64,000 nt of DNA from JAZPYZ01 sp045544455 (GCA_045544455.1 JAZPYZ010000003.1:141036-205035), one strand, 5' to 3'. Shown: positions 7,361-17,017, numbered from the stretch's first letter. Numbers and translations: made by a program. The notes: generated by a model not told the origin, from the sequence alone.

Positions 7361-9907
7361 ATGAAACTCTTGGTCGTAGACGGCAATAGCATTGCCAATC
7401 GCGCGTTTTACGGGGTTCGTTTATTATCCACCAAAAACGGCGAATTTACCAACGCGTTGTTTGGATTTTTGAATATTTTGCAAAAGTTGCGGGACATGAG
7501 CGAGCCGGACGGCATTGCCGTCGCGTTCGACCTGCACGCGCCGACTTTTCGGCACAAACTGTATGATGAATACAAAGCCGGCCGAAAAGGTATGCCGGAC
7601 GAACTGCGCAGTCAGATGCCGGTGCTCAAACAACTGTTGACCTTGATGGGTTGCACCGTTATCGAACAGGAAGGGTTTGAGGCGGATGACCTGCTCGGCA
7701 CCCTTTCGGCGGCGTGTGTGCGATCGGGGGATGAGTGTGTCATCGCCACCGGCGACCGCGATGCCTTGCAGTTGGTGAGTGACCAGGTGCACGTGTTGCT
7801 CGCCGCCACCAAAATGGGAAAACCCGAAACGATCGAATATACCCCCGATGCCGTAATGGAAAAATACGGCCTGACACCGGCACAGTTGATCGACCTGAAA
7901 GCGTTGATGGGGGACGCCAGTGACCATATTCCCGGCGTGCCCGGTGTTGGCGAAAAAACCGCAACCGATCTGGTGCGTAACTTTGGCAGTTTGGACGCGG
8001 TATATGCGCAGATTGAGTCGGATGCCATTCGTGACGGTGTGCGCGCCAAACTGCAAGCCGGTAAAGAGTCCGCGTATATGAGCCGGACACTCGGTACCAT
8101 CTGTTGCGAAGCGCCGATCGACACCGATCCGTCGCATTATGTGCTGCGCCCGATGCAAAAAGCGGAACTGGCGGCGTTGTTGGCACGGTTGGAATTCTTT
8201 AAATGGATCGAAAAATGGGGGTTGACCGGTGAAACCGTTGCTGCCGAACCGCCAAACAACGTGGTTGCCGTAACGGCGAAAGCGTCGTCGCTTGATGAGG
8301 CGATCGCGGCGGCCCAACGTACCGGTCGAGTGGATCTGTTGGATAACGCCGACGGTGGATGCATCGTGTCGGCAGACGGCTTGGTAGCCGAAACCAAGGA
8401 TATCGCGACAATCATTGCTTTATGTGAAGATGCAACGGTGCAAAAACGTGTGCACGACAGTAAAGCGTGGTTTGCGCGGTTGTTGGCGAATGGAAAACAA
8501 CCGACTGGTTTTGTGATGGATACGATGCTCGCGGCTTATCTGCTTAATCCGTTGGCTTCGGGATACGATTGGGGACGGTTGGTTCAGGAATATACCGTAT
8601 CAGTACCGGAGAACACGGCTGTGGGACAAGCGGTGGCGTTTGCGAAACTGGCCGACACGCTTGCCAAAATGTTGAAAGAGCAAGAACAAGATCGCTTGCT
8701 TATTGATATGGAACTGCCGCTTGCCTTGGTGTTGGCGGATATGGAACAAGCAGGCGTCGCGGTGGATGCAGACGGGTTGCATGCGTTTGGCGAGATGTTG
8801 GACGGCCAAATCACCGATCTGCAAACCGGTATCTACGAGGCGATCGGCTATACGTTCAATCTCAATTCCCCTAAACAACTGGCCAAAGCCCTGTTCGAGG
8901 ATTTGGGTTTGCCGGCGAAAAAGAAAACGAAATCCGGGTACTCGACCAATGCGGAAGTATTGGAATCGTTGCGAAACGAACACCCGGCGGTAGCGATGTT
9001 GCTCGATTATCGGATGCTCGCGAAACTCAAATCCACTTATTGTGACGGGTTGGAAAAGGTAATCGGGGAAGACGGGCGCATCCATTCGTCATTCAGCCAA
9101 ACCGAAACCCGCACCGGCCGTATCTCATCGGCCGAACCTAATCTGCAAAACATTCCTGTTCGGCAACCACTTGGGCGTGAAATGCGCCGGTTTTTCCACG
9201 CCAAAGAGGGGTACGTGTTGTGCGATGCCGACTATTCGCAGATCGAACTACGGGTGTTGGCACACATGGCAAACGATACCGCCATGATCGACGCGTTTAA
9301 CCAACAAGAGGATATTCACCGTATTACCGCGTCGCAGGTGTTTGGTGTGCCGGAAGAATGGGTTACGCCGCAGATGCGTTCTCATGCGAAAGCGGTTAAT
9401 TTCGGCATTGTGTACGGTATCGGTCCGCACTCATTGTCTCAGGATATCGGCGTGTCGTACAAGGAAGCCAAGCAATATATCGACAGTTATCTCGCGCATT
9501 ACGGCGGTATTCGGCAGTTTATGGAAGATTTGATCGAACAAGCCAAACGCGACGGATACGCTAAAACGTTGTTTGGCCGTCGGCGTCCGTTGCCGGAACT
9601 CACCGCCTCGCAAGCGATGATGCGCGCGTTCGGCGAACGGGTAGCGCGCAACATGCCGATCCAAGGTACGGCCGCGGATATCATCAAGATCGCGATGGTA
9701 CGGGTGTATCGGCGGTTGGCAACCGAGATGCCGGACGCCAAACTCATTTTGCAGGTGCACGACGAATTGATCGTCGAAGCGAAACAAGAAGATGCCGACC
9801 GTGTGGCACAGATCCTGCAACAAGAAATGGAACAAGCCGCGGCCCTGAAAGTGACCTTGTCGGTCGAAGCCAAAACCGGCCACACGTGGTACGATACCAA
9901 AGAATGA
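7361..9907 (+). CDS. polA: DNA polymerase I
   Basis: An 848-residue family A polymerase for gap filling and RNA-primer removal. The N-terminal 5'-3' nuclease is intact (VDGNSIANRAFYG, YKAGRKGMPDEL, EADDLLGTL, TGDRDALQLV, GDASDHIPGVPGVGEKTA). The polymerase domain has motif A DADYSQIELRVLA, motif B RSHAKAVNFGIVYG and motif C QVHDELIVE. The central 3'-5' exonuclease domain appears degenerate: the first DEDD motif (normally with D and E close together) reads LLDNADGGCIVSADG, so proofreading is probably absent, as in Bacillus PolA. The ATG at 7361 has AAAAGGA 9 nt upstream; the in-frame ATG at 7337 does not. Confidence 0.96.
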   Translation: MKLLVVDGNSIANRAFYGVRLLSTKNGEFTNALFGFLNILQKLRDMSEPDGIAVAFDLHAPTFRHKLYDEYKAGRKGMPDELRSQMPVLKQLLTLMGCTVIEQEGFEADDLLGTLSAACVRSGDECVIATGDRDALQLVSDQVHVLLAATKMGKPETIEYTPDAVMEKYGLTPAQLIDLKALMGDASDHIPGVPGVGEKTATDLVRNFGSLDAVYAQIESDAIRDGVRAKLQAGKESAYMSRTLGTICCEAPIDTDPSHYVLRPMQKAELAALLARLEFFKWIEKWGLTGETVAAEPPNNVVAVTAKASSLDEAIAAAQRTGRVDLLDNADGGCIVSADGLVAETKDIATIIALCEDATVQKRVHDSKAWFARLLANGKQPTGFVMDTMLAAYLLNPLASGYDWGRLVQEYTVSVPENTAVGQAVAFAKLADTLAKMLKEQEQDRLLIDMELPLALVLADMEQAGVAVDADGLHAFGEMLDGQITDLQTGIYEAIGYTFNLNSPKQLAKALFEDLGLPAKKKTKSGYSTNAEVLESLRNEHPAVAMLLDYRMLAKLKSTYCDGLEKVIGEDGRIHSSFSQTETRTGRISSAEPNLQNIPVRQPLGREMRRFFHAKEGYVLCDADYSQIELRVLAHMANDTAMIDAFNQQEDIHRITASQVFGVPEEWVTPQMRSHAKAVNFGIVYGIGPHSLSQDIGVSYKEAKQYIDSYLAHYGGIRQFMEDLIEQAKRDGYAKTLFGRRRPLPELTASQAMMRAFGERVARNMPIQGTAADIIKIAMVRVYRRLATEMPDAKLILQVHDELIVEAKQEDADRVAQILQQEMEQAAALKVTLSVEAKTGHTWYDTKE

Positions 9908-9943
9908 AAAAGGCTCTGCAACGTTGGTTGCAGAGCCTTTTTA
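9907..9943 (+). terminator. Terminator of polA
   Basis: Stem AAAAAGGCTCTGCAA / TTGCAGAGCCTTTTT with a 6-nt loop, starting at the stop codon. Confidence 0.88.
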
Positions 9944-10005
9944 AAATGTTACAACAAATCGTACAAACCGGTTGTCTGTTTTGTGAAATAGACATAAAAT
10001 ATATC

Positions 10006-10034
10006 TTGACAGATAAGGGTTATTGTACTACAAT
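10006..10034 (+). promoter_or_regulatory. Strong promoter of rny
   Basis: TTGACA, 17 bp, TACAAT. Consensus -35 and near-consensus -10, placed about 240 bp before the start codon. Confidence 0.8.
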
Positions 10035-10040
10035 ATATAG

Positions 10041-10271
10041 TAGCATTTACTAGTCGTAAAAACGGTGTTATACGATGCGTAAATGTAACGCAATGATTGA
10101 TTAAACTGACTTTTCCTGATAAATTCTTGCCTTTTTAGATATAAACGGCGGATATTGCCGAAACATGAACATGAGGGACACGGATTGTGTGGTACCTATC
10201 TATACTGTTTCGTTGTTGTCAGGGAACCTGTCAGGTTGAACCAACATCAAAACAGGAGGTGCACATAGTTC
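10041..10271 (+). other. Long 5' leader of rny (content unresolved)
   Basis: About 230 nt between the strong promoter and the rny start, inside a 330-bp stretch without a recognised gene. It contains a short symmetric element AACCTG-T-CAGGTT near 10225 and a possible 24-codon frame at 10165-10239 without a ribosome site. No known riboswitch or RNA family was recognised. It may carry a regulatory RNA structure or an RNase Y autoregulation site. Confidence 0.4.
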
Positions 10272-11840
10272 GTGTCTGATTTATTAATGACGATTTTAGG
10301 CGCGGTTGGCGGCTTGGTTGTCGGCGGCGTGGCGGCGGCGATCATCTTCTTTAATGCCGGCGTAGCTCATCGCAAGAAAAAAGCCGAAACCTTGATCGGC
10401 TCGGCGGAAAAAGAAGCCGAAAAGATCGTGAAAGAAGCCAAGGCTGCGGCCGAATCTAAGAAACGTGAAACAATTTTGGAAGCGAAGGATGAAATTCATC
10501 GTTTGCGCAACGAGTCCGAGCGGGAACTGAAAGAACGTCGCAACGACGTGTCCCGGCAGGAACGCCGTATCCAACAAAAAGAAGAGTCGTTGGACCGTAA
10601 AATTGAAAATTACGAGAAAAAAGAAGCGGCAATCGAACAAAAACAAGCCGAGATCAATGCCCGTTTAGCGGACGTTGAAAACTTGAAAAAAGGTCAATTT
10701 GAGATTTTGGAACGCATTTCCGGCTTTACAGCGGAACAGGCGAAAGAGCATTTGCTCAAAGAATTATCGCAAGAATTGACCCACGAGCGTGCGTTGAAAA
10801 TCAATGAATTTGAAGCGCAACTGAAAGAAGAAGCCGATCAACGGGCGCGCTCGTTGATCTCGCACGCCATCCAACGTGTAGCGGCGGATCAGGTGACCGA
10901 AAGCACCGTTTCGGTCGTGCCGTTGCCGAACGATGAGATGAAAGGCCGTATCATCGGCCGTGAAGGGCGCAACATTCGCGCGATCGAAACACTGACCGGT
11001 GTCGACCTAATCATCGACGATACGCCGGAAGCCATCACCTTGTCCGGCTTTGATCCGGTGCGTCGTGAAATCGCTCGCTTGTCGCTCGAACGTTTGATTT
11101 CCGATGGGCGAATCCATCCGGCTCGCATTGAGGAAATGGTCGAAAAATCCCGTCGCGAGGTAGAAGCGACCATTAAATCCGAAGGGGAACGCGCGGTTCT
11201 TGAAACCGGTTTACACGGTATCAGCCCCGAAATCATGCGGTTGCTCGGTCGGTTGCGTTATCGCACCAGTTATGGTCAGAACGTGCTGAACCACTCGATG
11301 GAAGTCGCGTTCTTGTCCGGCATTATGGCCAGCGAACTCGGTATCGATCCGGTGGTCGCACGTCGCGCTGGTCTGCTTCACGATATCGGCAAAGCGGTTG
11401 ACCACGAAATCGAAGGATCCCACGTGGAAATCGGCGTGGATATCGCCCGTAAATACAAGGAGAGCGAATCGGTTATTCATGCGATTCAGGCTCACCACGG
11501 CGACGTAGAACCCACCACAGTGGTGGCGTGCTTGGTACAAGCGGCCGATGCGATTTCGGCGGCGCGTCCGGGTGCTCGTCGGGAAAACCTCGAAAACTAC
11601 ATCAAACGGCTTGAAAAACTCGAAGAAATCGCCAACAACTTCAACGGCGTTGAGCGTTCGTTTGCGATTCAGGCCGGTCGCGAGATCCGCATTTTGGTTC
11701 GCCCGGAAGCGGTTACCGACGATCAGATGGTGTTGTTGGCGCGCGACATCGCCGCCAAGATCGAGAACGATATGGATTATCCGGGTCAGGTCAAAGTTAA
11801 CCTCATCCGCGAAAACCGTGTCGTGGATTATGCGAAATAA
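10272..11840 (+). CDS. rny: Ribonuclease Y
   Basis: A 522-residue membrane-anchored endoribonuclease that starts mRNA decay in Bacillota. There is one N-terminal membrane helix (residues about 4-27), a long charged coiled coil to about residue 190, a KH domain (GRIIGREGRNIRAIE) and an HD domain with the H-HD metal motif (HSMEVAFLSG, LLHDIGKAVDHE). Length matches the family. The start is GTG with AGGAGGTG about 10 nt upstream. It is followed by ymdB, the same order as in Bacillus subtilis. Confidence 0.96.
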   Translation: MSDLLMTILGAVGGLVVGGVAAAIIFFNAGVAHRKKKAETLIGSAEKEAEKIVKEAKAAAESKKRETILEAKDEIHRLRNESERELKERRNDVSRQERRIQQKEESLDRKIENYEKKEAAIEQKQAEINARLADVENLKKGQFEILERISGFTAEQAKEHLLKELSQELTHERALKINEFEAQLKEEADQRARSLISHAIQRVAADQVTESTVSVVPLPNDEMKGRIIGREGRNIRAIETLTGVDLIIDDTPEAITLSGFDPVRREIARLSLERLISDGRIHPARIEEMVEKSRREVEATIKSEGERAVLETGLHGISPEIMRLLGRLRYRTSYGQNVLNHSMEVAFLSGIMASELGIDPVVARRAGLLHDIGKAVDHEIEGSHVEIGVDIARKYKESESVIHAIQAHHGDVEPTTVVACLVQAADAISAARPGARRENLENYIKRLEKLEEIANNFNGVERSFAIQAGREIRILVRPEAVTDDQMVLLARDIAAKIENDMDYPGQVKVNLIRENRVVDYAK

Positions 11841-11856
11841 TCGAACTTATAAACCC

Positions 11857-11895
11857 GATTGGCATTCCCGATCTTGTTCGGGAATGCCAATTTTC
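11857..11895 (+). terminator. Hairpin between rny and ymdB (weak terminator or attenuator)
   Basis: Perfect 14-bp stem ATTGGCATTCCCGA / TCGGGAATGCCAAT with a 6-nt loop and only TTTT after it. ymdB starts 20 bp later with no promoter between, so partial read-through is likely. Confidence 0.6.
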
Positions 11896-11914
11896 GTAGA
11901 ACGGAGTGACGATT

Positions 11915-12679
11915 ATGAAGATCGTTTGTATCGGTGATGTGGTTGGTTCGGCCGGTTGCCAGTATTTAAGAGAGGTGTTGCCGGCGTTTAAACGGCAACA
12001 CGGGGTGGACGTGTGTATCGTTAACGGCGAAAACGCCGCCGACGGCAACGGCATTACCCCGACCGCTGCCGAGTATTTGTTGGATAGCGGTGCGGATGTG
12101 ATTACCAGTGGTAACCATGTGTTTCGCCGCCCTGAAATGAGCGCGAAACTGGACGAGTCTTCCATGATTTTGAGACCGGCGAACTACCCGGATGCTCCCG
12201 GTGTGGGTATGTGCACAGTGGACCGCGGCCGATATCAGGTGACGGTGATCAACCTGATGGGCACGGTATATATGGATGCATTGCGTTGCCCGTTTGAAAC
12301 GTTGGATGTGCTGTTGGAACAGGCCAGCCATCCGCGGTTTTGTGTGGTGGATGTTCATGCTGAGGCCACGGCCGAGAAAAAGGCGCTTGCCTTTTATGCG
12401 GACGGACGGGTATCGGCGATATTCGGTACCCATACCCACGTGCAAACGGCGGACGAACAAGTGTTGCCCAACGGTACGGGTTACATCACCGATATCGGTA
12501 TGACCGGACCGGCGGTGTCGGTTTTGGGTATACTGCCGCAAAACTCGATCGATAAGATGAAAACCAAACGACCGGTACGGTTTACCTATGCGCCGGGGGC
12601 GTGTATGTGCAACGGTGCGCTGTTTACCTTGGACGATCAAACGGGGAAATGCGTGTCGGTTGAGAGAATATCTTTATAA
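11915..12679 (+). CDS. ymdB: YmdB-type metallophosphoesterase
   Basis: A 254-residue calcineurin-like phosphodiesterase of the TIGR00282/YmdB family; the Bacillus enzyme hydrolyses 2',3'-cyclic AMP and affects biofilm and motility choices. Metal-binding motifs: IGDVVGSAG, NGENAADGNGIT, SGNHVF, VDVHAEAT and FGTHTHVQT. The ATG at 11915 follows ACGGAG; a GTG at 11906 overlaps that ribosome site. The rny-ymdB pairing is conserved. A dinuclear metal centre is expected, since all expected ligands are visible. Confidence 0.93.
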   Translation: MKIVCIGDVVGSAGCQYLREVLPAFKRQHGVDVCIVNGENAADGNGITPTAAEYLLDSGADVITSGNHVFRRPEMSAKLDESSMILRPANYPDAPGVGMCTVDRGRYQVTVINLMGTVYMDALRCPFETLDVLLEQASHPRFCVVDVHAEATAEKKALAFYADGRVSAIFGTHTHVQTADEQVLPNGTGYITDIGMTGPAVSVLGILPQNSIDKMKTKRPVRFTYAPGACMCNGALFTLDDQTGKCVSVERISL

Positions 12680-12695
12680 AAAACGCAATAAATGA

Positions 12696-12724
12696 TTGAT
12701 TATTGACGACGGTTGTGGTACAAT
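12696..12724 (+). promoter_or_regulatory. Probable promoter of the Asp23-like/yloV genes
   Basis: TTGATT, 17 bp, TACAAT with TGG before the -10 (extended -10). Confidence 0.7.
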
Positions 12725-12783
12725 AACTGTATTATGGGAATCCATGTGAGTGAAAATCAGTTTCCGAAAGGGCGTGTGTGGAT

Positions 12784-13137
12784 ATGATTAAAGTTCGCAA
12801 TTCTTTAGGTATTGTGGAGATTTCGCAAGAATACTTTTCGCATCTGATCGGGCATGCGGTCACGTCTTGCTATGGGGTGGCCGGTATGGTAAAAAGCGGC
12901 CCGAAACAGGGGATTCGCTCTTTGTTTTATCGTCGCACGTTTACCGATGACGGGATTATCGTGCGTAGCGAGAACGACAAATTGCACGTAGATTTGCATA
13001 TTGCGGTGATTCACGGAATCAACATTGCCGAAATTTCCAAGAGTATCGTCAACAAAGTGCGATACACCGTGGAAGAGGCGACCGGTATGCAGGTCAAGAA
13101 AGTGAGCGTATTTGTAGACGGCATGAAAGCCGAGTAA
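12784..13137 (+). CDS. yloU: Asp23/Gls24 family protein (YloU-like)
   Basis: A 117-residue small protein of the Asp23/Gls24 family (LGIVEISQEYFSHLIGHAV, then VDLHIAVIHGINIAEIS). The family is linked to the cell envelope and alkaline stress. Context is conserved: YloU lies immediately before the YloV/FakA gene in many Bacillota, and here 57 bp separate them. The start is uncertain: GTG at 12778 has 5-nt and ATG at 12784 11-nt spacing from GAAAGGG; the ATG is used here. There is no membrane segment, so it is probably cytoplasmic. Confidence 0.88.
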   Translation: MIKVRNSLGIVEISQEYFSHLIGHAVTSCYGVAGMVKSGPKQGIRSLFYRRTFTDDGIIVRSENDKLHVDLHIAVIHGINIAEISKSIVNKVRYTVEEATGMQVKKVSVFVDGMKAE

Positions 13138-13194
13138 CGTCGTGTCGTTTTTATAACATTGCGCGACACCCTATCTGCGAAGGAGTGCTGTTAT

Positions 13195-14859
13195 TTGATT
13201 CAGGGTATACTTTTGCGGGATGCGATTATTTCCGCATCCAACCGACTGGCACAAGTAAAACAGTCGGTCGATGAACTTAACGTATTTCCGGTGCCGGATG
13301 GCGATACCGGAACGAATATGTCGATGACCATGTCGGCGGCGGCGAGAGAACTGGCCCGTTTGGACCAACCGACGGTCAGCCAGGCGGCTGATACCGCTTC
13401 GTCTGCGTTGTTGCGCGGCGCGCGCGGTAACTCGGGTGTTATTCTGTCGTTGTTGTTTCGCGGCTTTTCCAAAGGCCTGAAAGGGAAAGAACAAGCCGAA
13501 GGGACCGACATGGCGCAAGCGCTGCAACTTGGCGTCGATGCCGCGTATAAAGCGGTTATGAAACCGACCGAAGGCACCATCTTGACGGTGGCGCGCGAGG
13601 CGGCGGCGGCCGGTAAAAAAGCGGCGGAAGACGGTGCCGAAGCCATTGCGGTATGGGGCGTGATCTGCGACGAAGCGAAAGCATCGCTCGCGCGCACCCC
13701 GGAACTGCTTCCGGTTTTGAAAAAAGCCGGCGTGGTGGATGCCGGTGGCCAGGGCCTGTGCGTGATTTTTGACGAGATGAACCGTGTGTTCAACGGCGGC
13801 GAAATGACCGACGGGGTAGAAGTAGCGGCGGCAGCACCGGCGAAAGCCAGTGCGGCGGCTTCGTTCGAAACCGAAATCACCTTTACCTACTGCACCGAAT
13901 TTATCGTAGCGAAAGAACCCGGCAACACGCGTGATCCGTTGTTGCTCCGTGCTTATCTCGAAACCATCGGCGACTGTGTCGTGGTGGTGGACGATGATGA
14001 AATCATCAAAGTGCACGTGCATACCAACGATCCCGGTAAAGCGTTGACCGAAGGCGGTAAGTATGGTCAGTTCGAAACCGTCAAGGTTGAGAACATGCGG
14101 ATTCAACACGCGAACGCCGGTTGGGTAGAAGAATCCGGCGCCGAATTGCCGGAAGTGCCGATGGAACCGACCAAACCGATCGATCCGTACGGATTTGTGG
14201 CGGTAGCCTCCGGTGAAGGCTTGGTCACCATGTTCACCGATCTGGGTTGTGCGCACGTGGTGTCCGGCGGCCAGACGATGAACCCGTCGACCGACGATAT
14301 TCTGCAAGCGGTTCAAGCTACACCGGCAAAAGTGGTATACGTGTTGCCGAACAACAAAAATATCATTTTGGCAGCGGAACAAGCGGCCTTGTTGGCAGAC
14401 CGCGATGTGCGCGTGTTGCCGACTCGGACCATTCCGCAAGGGGTATCGGCGTTGTTGTCGTTCGATCCGGATGCCGATGTGGAAGATAATCTCGCGGCGA
14501 TGAACCAAGCGGCCGAAAACGTATCCACCGGTCAAATCACCTTTGCCGCACGGGATAGCGATTACGAAGGTCATAACATCAAAGAAGGACAACTGTTGGC
14601 CCTCGATAACGGCAAACTCTCGTTTGTGGAGACCAACGTGAAAAAAGCGGCGGTCAAACTGTGCAGTAAACTGGTGAACGCTCGTCGTGTGACGGGAAAA
14701 GATACCAGTTTCATAACGGTTATGTACGGTAGCGATATCGCGCAAGAAGATGCCGAAAAGGTCGCCGAGGAGATCCAACAGAAAGTTGGCTCTTCGATCG
14801 AAGTAACGGTCATCGATGGCGGTCAACCGGTTTATTATTACATTATGTCGGTAGAATAA
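13195..14859 (+). CDS. yloV: YloV/FakA-like DAK-domain fatty acid kinase
   Basis: A 554-residue protein with an N-terminal Dak2/DhaL ATP-binding domain (ELNVFPVPDGDTGTNMSMT, RGARGNSGVILSLLFRGF), a middle domain and a C-terminal DAK1-like part, as in FakA. FakA phosphorylates fatty acids held by FakB for phospholipid synthesis or envelope signalling; no fakB is in this window. The start is a TTG at 13195 with AAGGAG 8 nt upstream. The frame extends to 13159, but without a ribosome site. It sits between yloU and recG as in many relatives. Confidence 0.9.
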   Translation: MIQGILLRDAIISASNRLAQVKQSVDELNVFPVPDGDTGTNMSMTMSAAARELARLDQPTVSQAADTASSALLRGARGNSGVILSLLFRGFSKGLKGKEQAEGTDMAQALQLGVDAAYKAVMKPTEGTILTVAREAAAAGKKAAEDGAEAIAVWGVICDEAKASLARTPELLPVLKKAGVVDAGGQGLCVIFDEMNRVFNGGEMTDGVEVAAAAPAKASAAASFETEITFTYCTEFIVAKEPGNTRDPLLLRAYLETIGDCVVVVDDDEIIKVHVHTNDPGKALTEGGKYGQFETVKVENMRIQHANAGWVEESGAELPEVPMEPTKPIDPYGFVAVASGEGLVTMFTDLGCAHVVSGGQTMNPSTDDILQAVQATPAKVVYVLPNNKNIILAAEQAALLADRDVRVLPTRTIPQGVSALLSFDPDADVEDNLAAMNQAAENVSTGQITFAARDSDYEGHNIKEGQLLALDNGKLSFVETNVKKAAVKLCSKLVNARRVTGKDTSFITVMYGSDIAQEDAEKVAEEIQQKVGSSIEVTVIDGGQPVYYYIMSVE

Positions 14860-14866
14860 GTCAACA

Positions 14867-14896
14867 AACACCGCCTTGTATAAGGCGGTGTTTTTT
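14867..14896 (+). terminator. Terminator after yloV
   Basis: ACACCGCCTT-GTAT-AAGGCGGTGTTTTTT. recG begins 35 bp later with no evident promoter between, so it may act as a partial terminator. Confidence 0.82.
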
Positions 14897-14930
14897 CACC
14901 AAATGACACGAGATAAAGGAGGCGAGAAAC

Positions 14931-16970
14931 ATGGCGATGAGCCCCGATATGCCGGTACAATATCTTAAACAAATCGGCGAAAAACGCGCACAGTTATTCG
15001 CGAAGTTGGGCATCTATACCGTGCGTGATTTGGTGCGCCATTTTCCTCGCCAGTATGAGGATTGGTCCCGTGTGGTATCTATTTTAGACGCGCCACTCAA
15101 CGAGACCTGTTGCATAAAAGCAATGGCCATCAAAGCACCGCAAGAACACCGCATCCGCAAAGGAATGACCTTATATAAATTCCCGGTCTCGGACGGCGAA
15201 AATCGGATGCAGGTGACCTTGTTTAACAACAAATATGCCGCGCAAAAGATCAAAGTCGGGCAAGAGTATCTGTTTTTCGGCACGGTGGGTGGCAATTTGC
15301 TTCGCCGTGAAATGTCTGCGCCGTTGATCGAACCGGCCGAAACCGGTGCGCGGATCCGCCCTATCTATCCGCAAACCGCCGGTTTGGTATCCCGTGTGAT
15401 TGAAGCGGCAGTCAAACAGGTGTTGGATGCCGGTAGCGATTTTCTGGACGAAGATCCGTTGCCGGTCGATATTCGCGAACGATATGGGTTGTGCGGTTAC
15501 CGGCAAGCGTTGCAACGGATCCATTTTCCTAACACCCATCGCGATATCGAAATGGCGCAGAAGCGTTTAATTTTTGAAGAATTGTTTGTGCTACAACTCG
15601 GGCTATTGCGGTTAAAAACCGGTACCCGTACCCAAACCGGTGCGCGTCTTACAGCCGATTATCGTGCCGATTTTTATCGATTGCTTTCGTTTGAACCGAC
15701 CGGCGCCCAACGCCGCGCGATCGACGATTGTGTGCGCGATATGGCGAGCCCACATCCGATGAATCGGTTGATTCAAGGGGACGTCGGTAGCGGTAAAACG
15801 GCGGTTGCGGCCGGCGTAGCGTATCAGGCGATGCGCAACGGATGGCAGGTCGCCATGATGGCCCCGACCGAAATTTTGGCGGCACAACACGCCAAATCGC
15901 TCGAAAGGTTGTTCGCCCTTGCCGGCATCTCGGTCGGGTTGTTGATCAGTTCGCAACCGGCCGCCGAGAAAAAACGCGTGTTACAGGGTTTACATAACGG
16001 CGATATTTCGTTCGTGGTTGGTACGCACGCGCTGCTATCGGATAAAGTACAGTTTCAGCGATTGGGTTTGGTGATTACCGACGAACAACATCGTTTTGGG
16101 GTGGAACAACGCGCGAAATTGGCGCAAAAAGGGGTGCATCCGCACCTGTTGGTTATGTCCGCCACGCCGATTCCACGCACCCTGGCCTTGATTATATACA
16201 GCGATCTGGATGTGTCGATTTTAGACGAATTGCCGCCCGGCCGGCAACCGGTCAAAACCTATGCCGTCGGTACGCCGCTTAGGGAACGTGCGTATGGATT
16301 CGTCAAAAAACAAATTGATGCCGGTCGGCAAGCGTTTATCGTTTGTCCGTTGGTGGAAGACGGGGAAACTGATCTGGCCTCGGCGACGTCATATTATGAA
16401 CAACTGCAAGCAACCGTATTTGCCGGCTATCCGATCGGATTGTTACACGGCAAAATGAAGGCCGCCGATAAAGAAGCGGTCATGGCGGCGTTTGTCGATA
16501 ACCGGATCTCGGTATTGGTATCCACCACCGTGGTGGAAGTCGGTGTGGACGTGCCGAACGCCACTGTCATGTTGATCGAAAATGCCGAACGGTTTGGTTT
16601 GGCGCAACTGCATCAGTTGCGCGGCCGTGTCGGGCGCGGCAAACACGAGGCGTTTTGTGTATTGGTATCCGATGCACAGAACAAAGAAGCTGTCACCCGA
16701 CTGAAAGCCATGTGTGCCACCAACGATGGATTCCGTATTGCGGACGAGGATCTGAAATTGCGTGGACCGGGTGACTTTTTCGGTAACCGCCAACACGGTT
16801 TACCGAATCTGAAACTGGTAGATCTGTCGGCGGACGTGGAGTTGTTGCAACAAGCGCAGATTGCGGCGAAACAGTTGTTGGCCGCCGATGCGACGTTGAC
16901 GCAACACCCGCGTTTGGCGAGAGAGGTGCAAGCGTTGTTTGCACAAGTAGGGGAAGCCGGTCTTAATTAA
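14931..16970 (+). CDS. recG: ATP-dependent DNA helicase RecG
   Basis: A 679-residue helicase that remodels stalled forks and Holliday junctions. It has an N-terminal wedge/OB domain, then Walker A GDVGSGKTAVA, the DEQH box (ITDEQHRFGVEQR), motif III MSATPIPRTLAL and the C-terminal helicase lobe (VSTTVVEVGVDVPNA, QLHQLRGRVGRG). RecG's C-terminal DFFGNRQHG segment is present. Length is normal. AAGGAGG lies 8 nt before the ATG. A bidirectional terminator follows. Confidence 0.96.
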   Translation: MAMSPDMPVQYLKQIGEKRAQLFAKLGIYTVRDLVRHFPRQYEDWSRVVSILDAPLNETCCIKAMAIKAPQEHRIRKGMTLYKFPVSDGENRMQVTLFNNKYAAQKIKVGQEYLFFGTVGGNLLRREMSAPLIEPAETGARIRPIYPQTAGLVSRVIEAAVKQVLDAGSDFLDEDPLPVDIRERYGLCGYRQALQRIHFPNTHRDIEMAQKRLIFEELFVLQLGLLRLKTGTRTQTGARLTADYRADFYRLLSFEPTGAQRRAIDDCVRDMASPHPMNRLIQGDVGSGKTAVAAGVAYQAMRNGWQVAMMAPTEILAAQHAKSLERLFALAGISVGLLISSQPAAEKKRVLQGLHNGDISFVVGTHALLSDKVQFQRLGLVITDEQHRFGVEQRAKLAQKGVHPHLLVMSATPIPRTLALIIYSDLDVSILDELPPGRQPVKTYAVGTPLRERAYGFVKKQIDAGRQAFIVCPLVEDGETDLASATSYYEQLQATVFAGYPIGLLHGKMKAADKEAVMAAFVDNRISVLVSTTVVEVGVDVPNATVMLIENAERFGLAQLHQLRGRVGRGKHEAFCVLVSDAQNKEAVTRLKAMCATNDGFRIADEDLKLRGPGDFFGNRQHGLPNLKLVDLSADVELLQQAQIAAKQLLAADATLTQHPRLAREVQALFAQVGEAGLN

Positions 16971-16981
16971 TGTATCAAATT

Positions 16982-17016
16982 AAAAAGCAGACGATGGATA
17001 TTCATCGTCTGCTTTT
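16982..17016. terminator. Bidirectional terminator between recG and the LicD-fusion gene
   Basis: AAAAGCAGACGATG-GATATT-CATCGTCTGCTTTT, symmetrical A/T tails, between convergent genes. Confidence 0.85.
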
Positions 17017-17017
17017 G

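Noticed and set aside
10165..10239. A 24-codon frame in the rny leader as a leader peptide
   Set aside because: No ribosome-binding site, and no regulatory amino-acid run. It is kept only as a possibility within the leader entry.
13171..14871. A 566-codon minus-strand frame opposite yloV
   Set aside because: It mirrors the codon pattern of yloV; the composition is not protein-like and no ribosome site precedes it.
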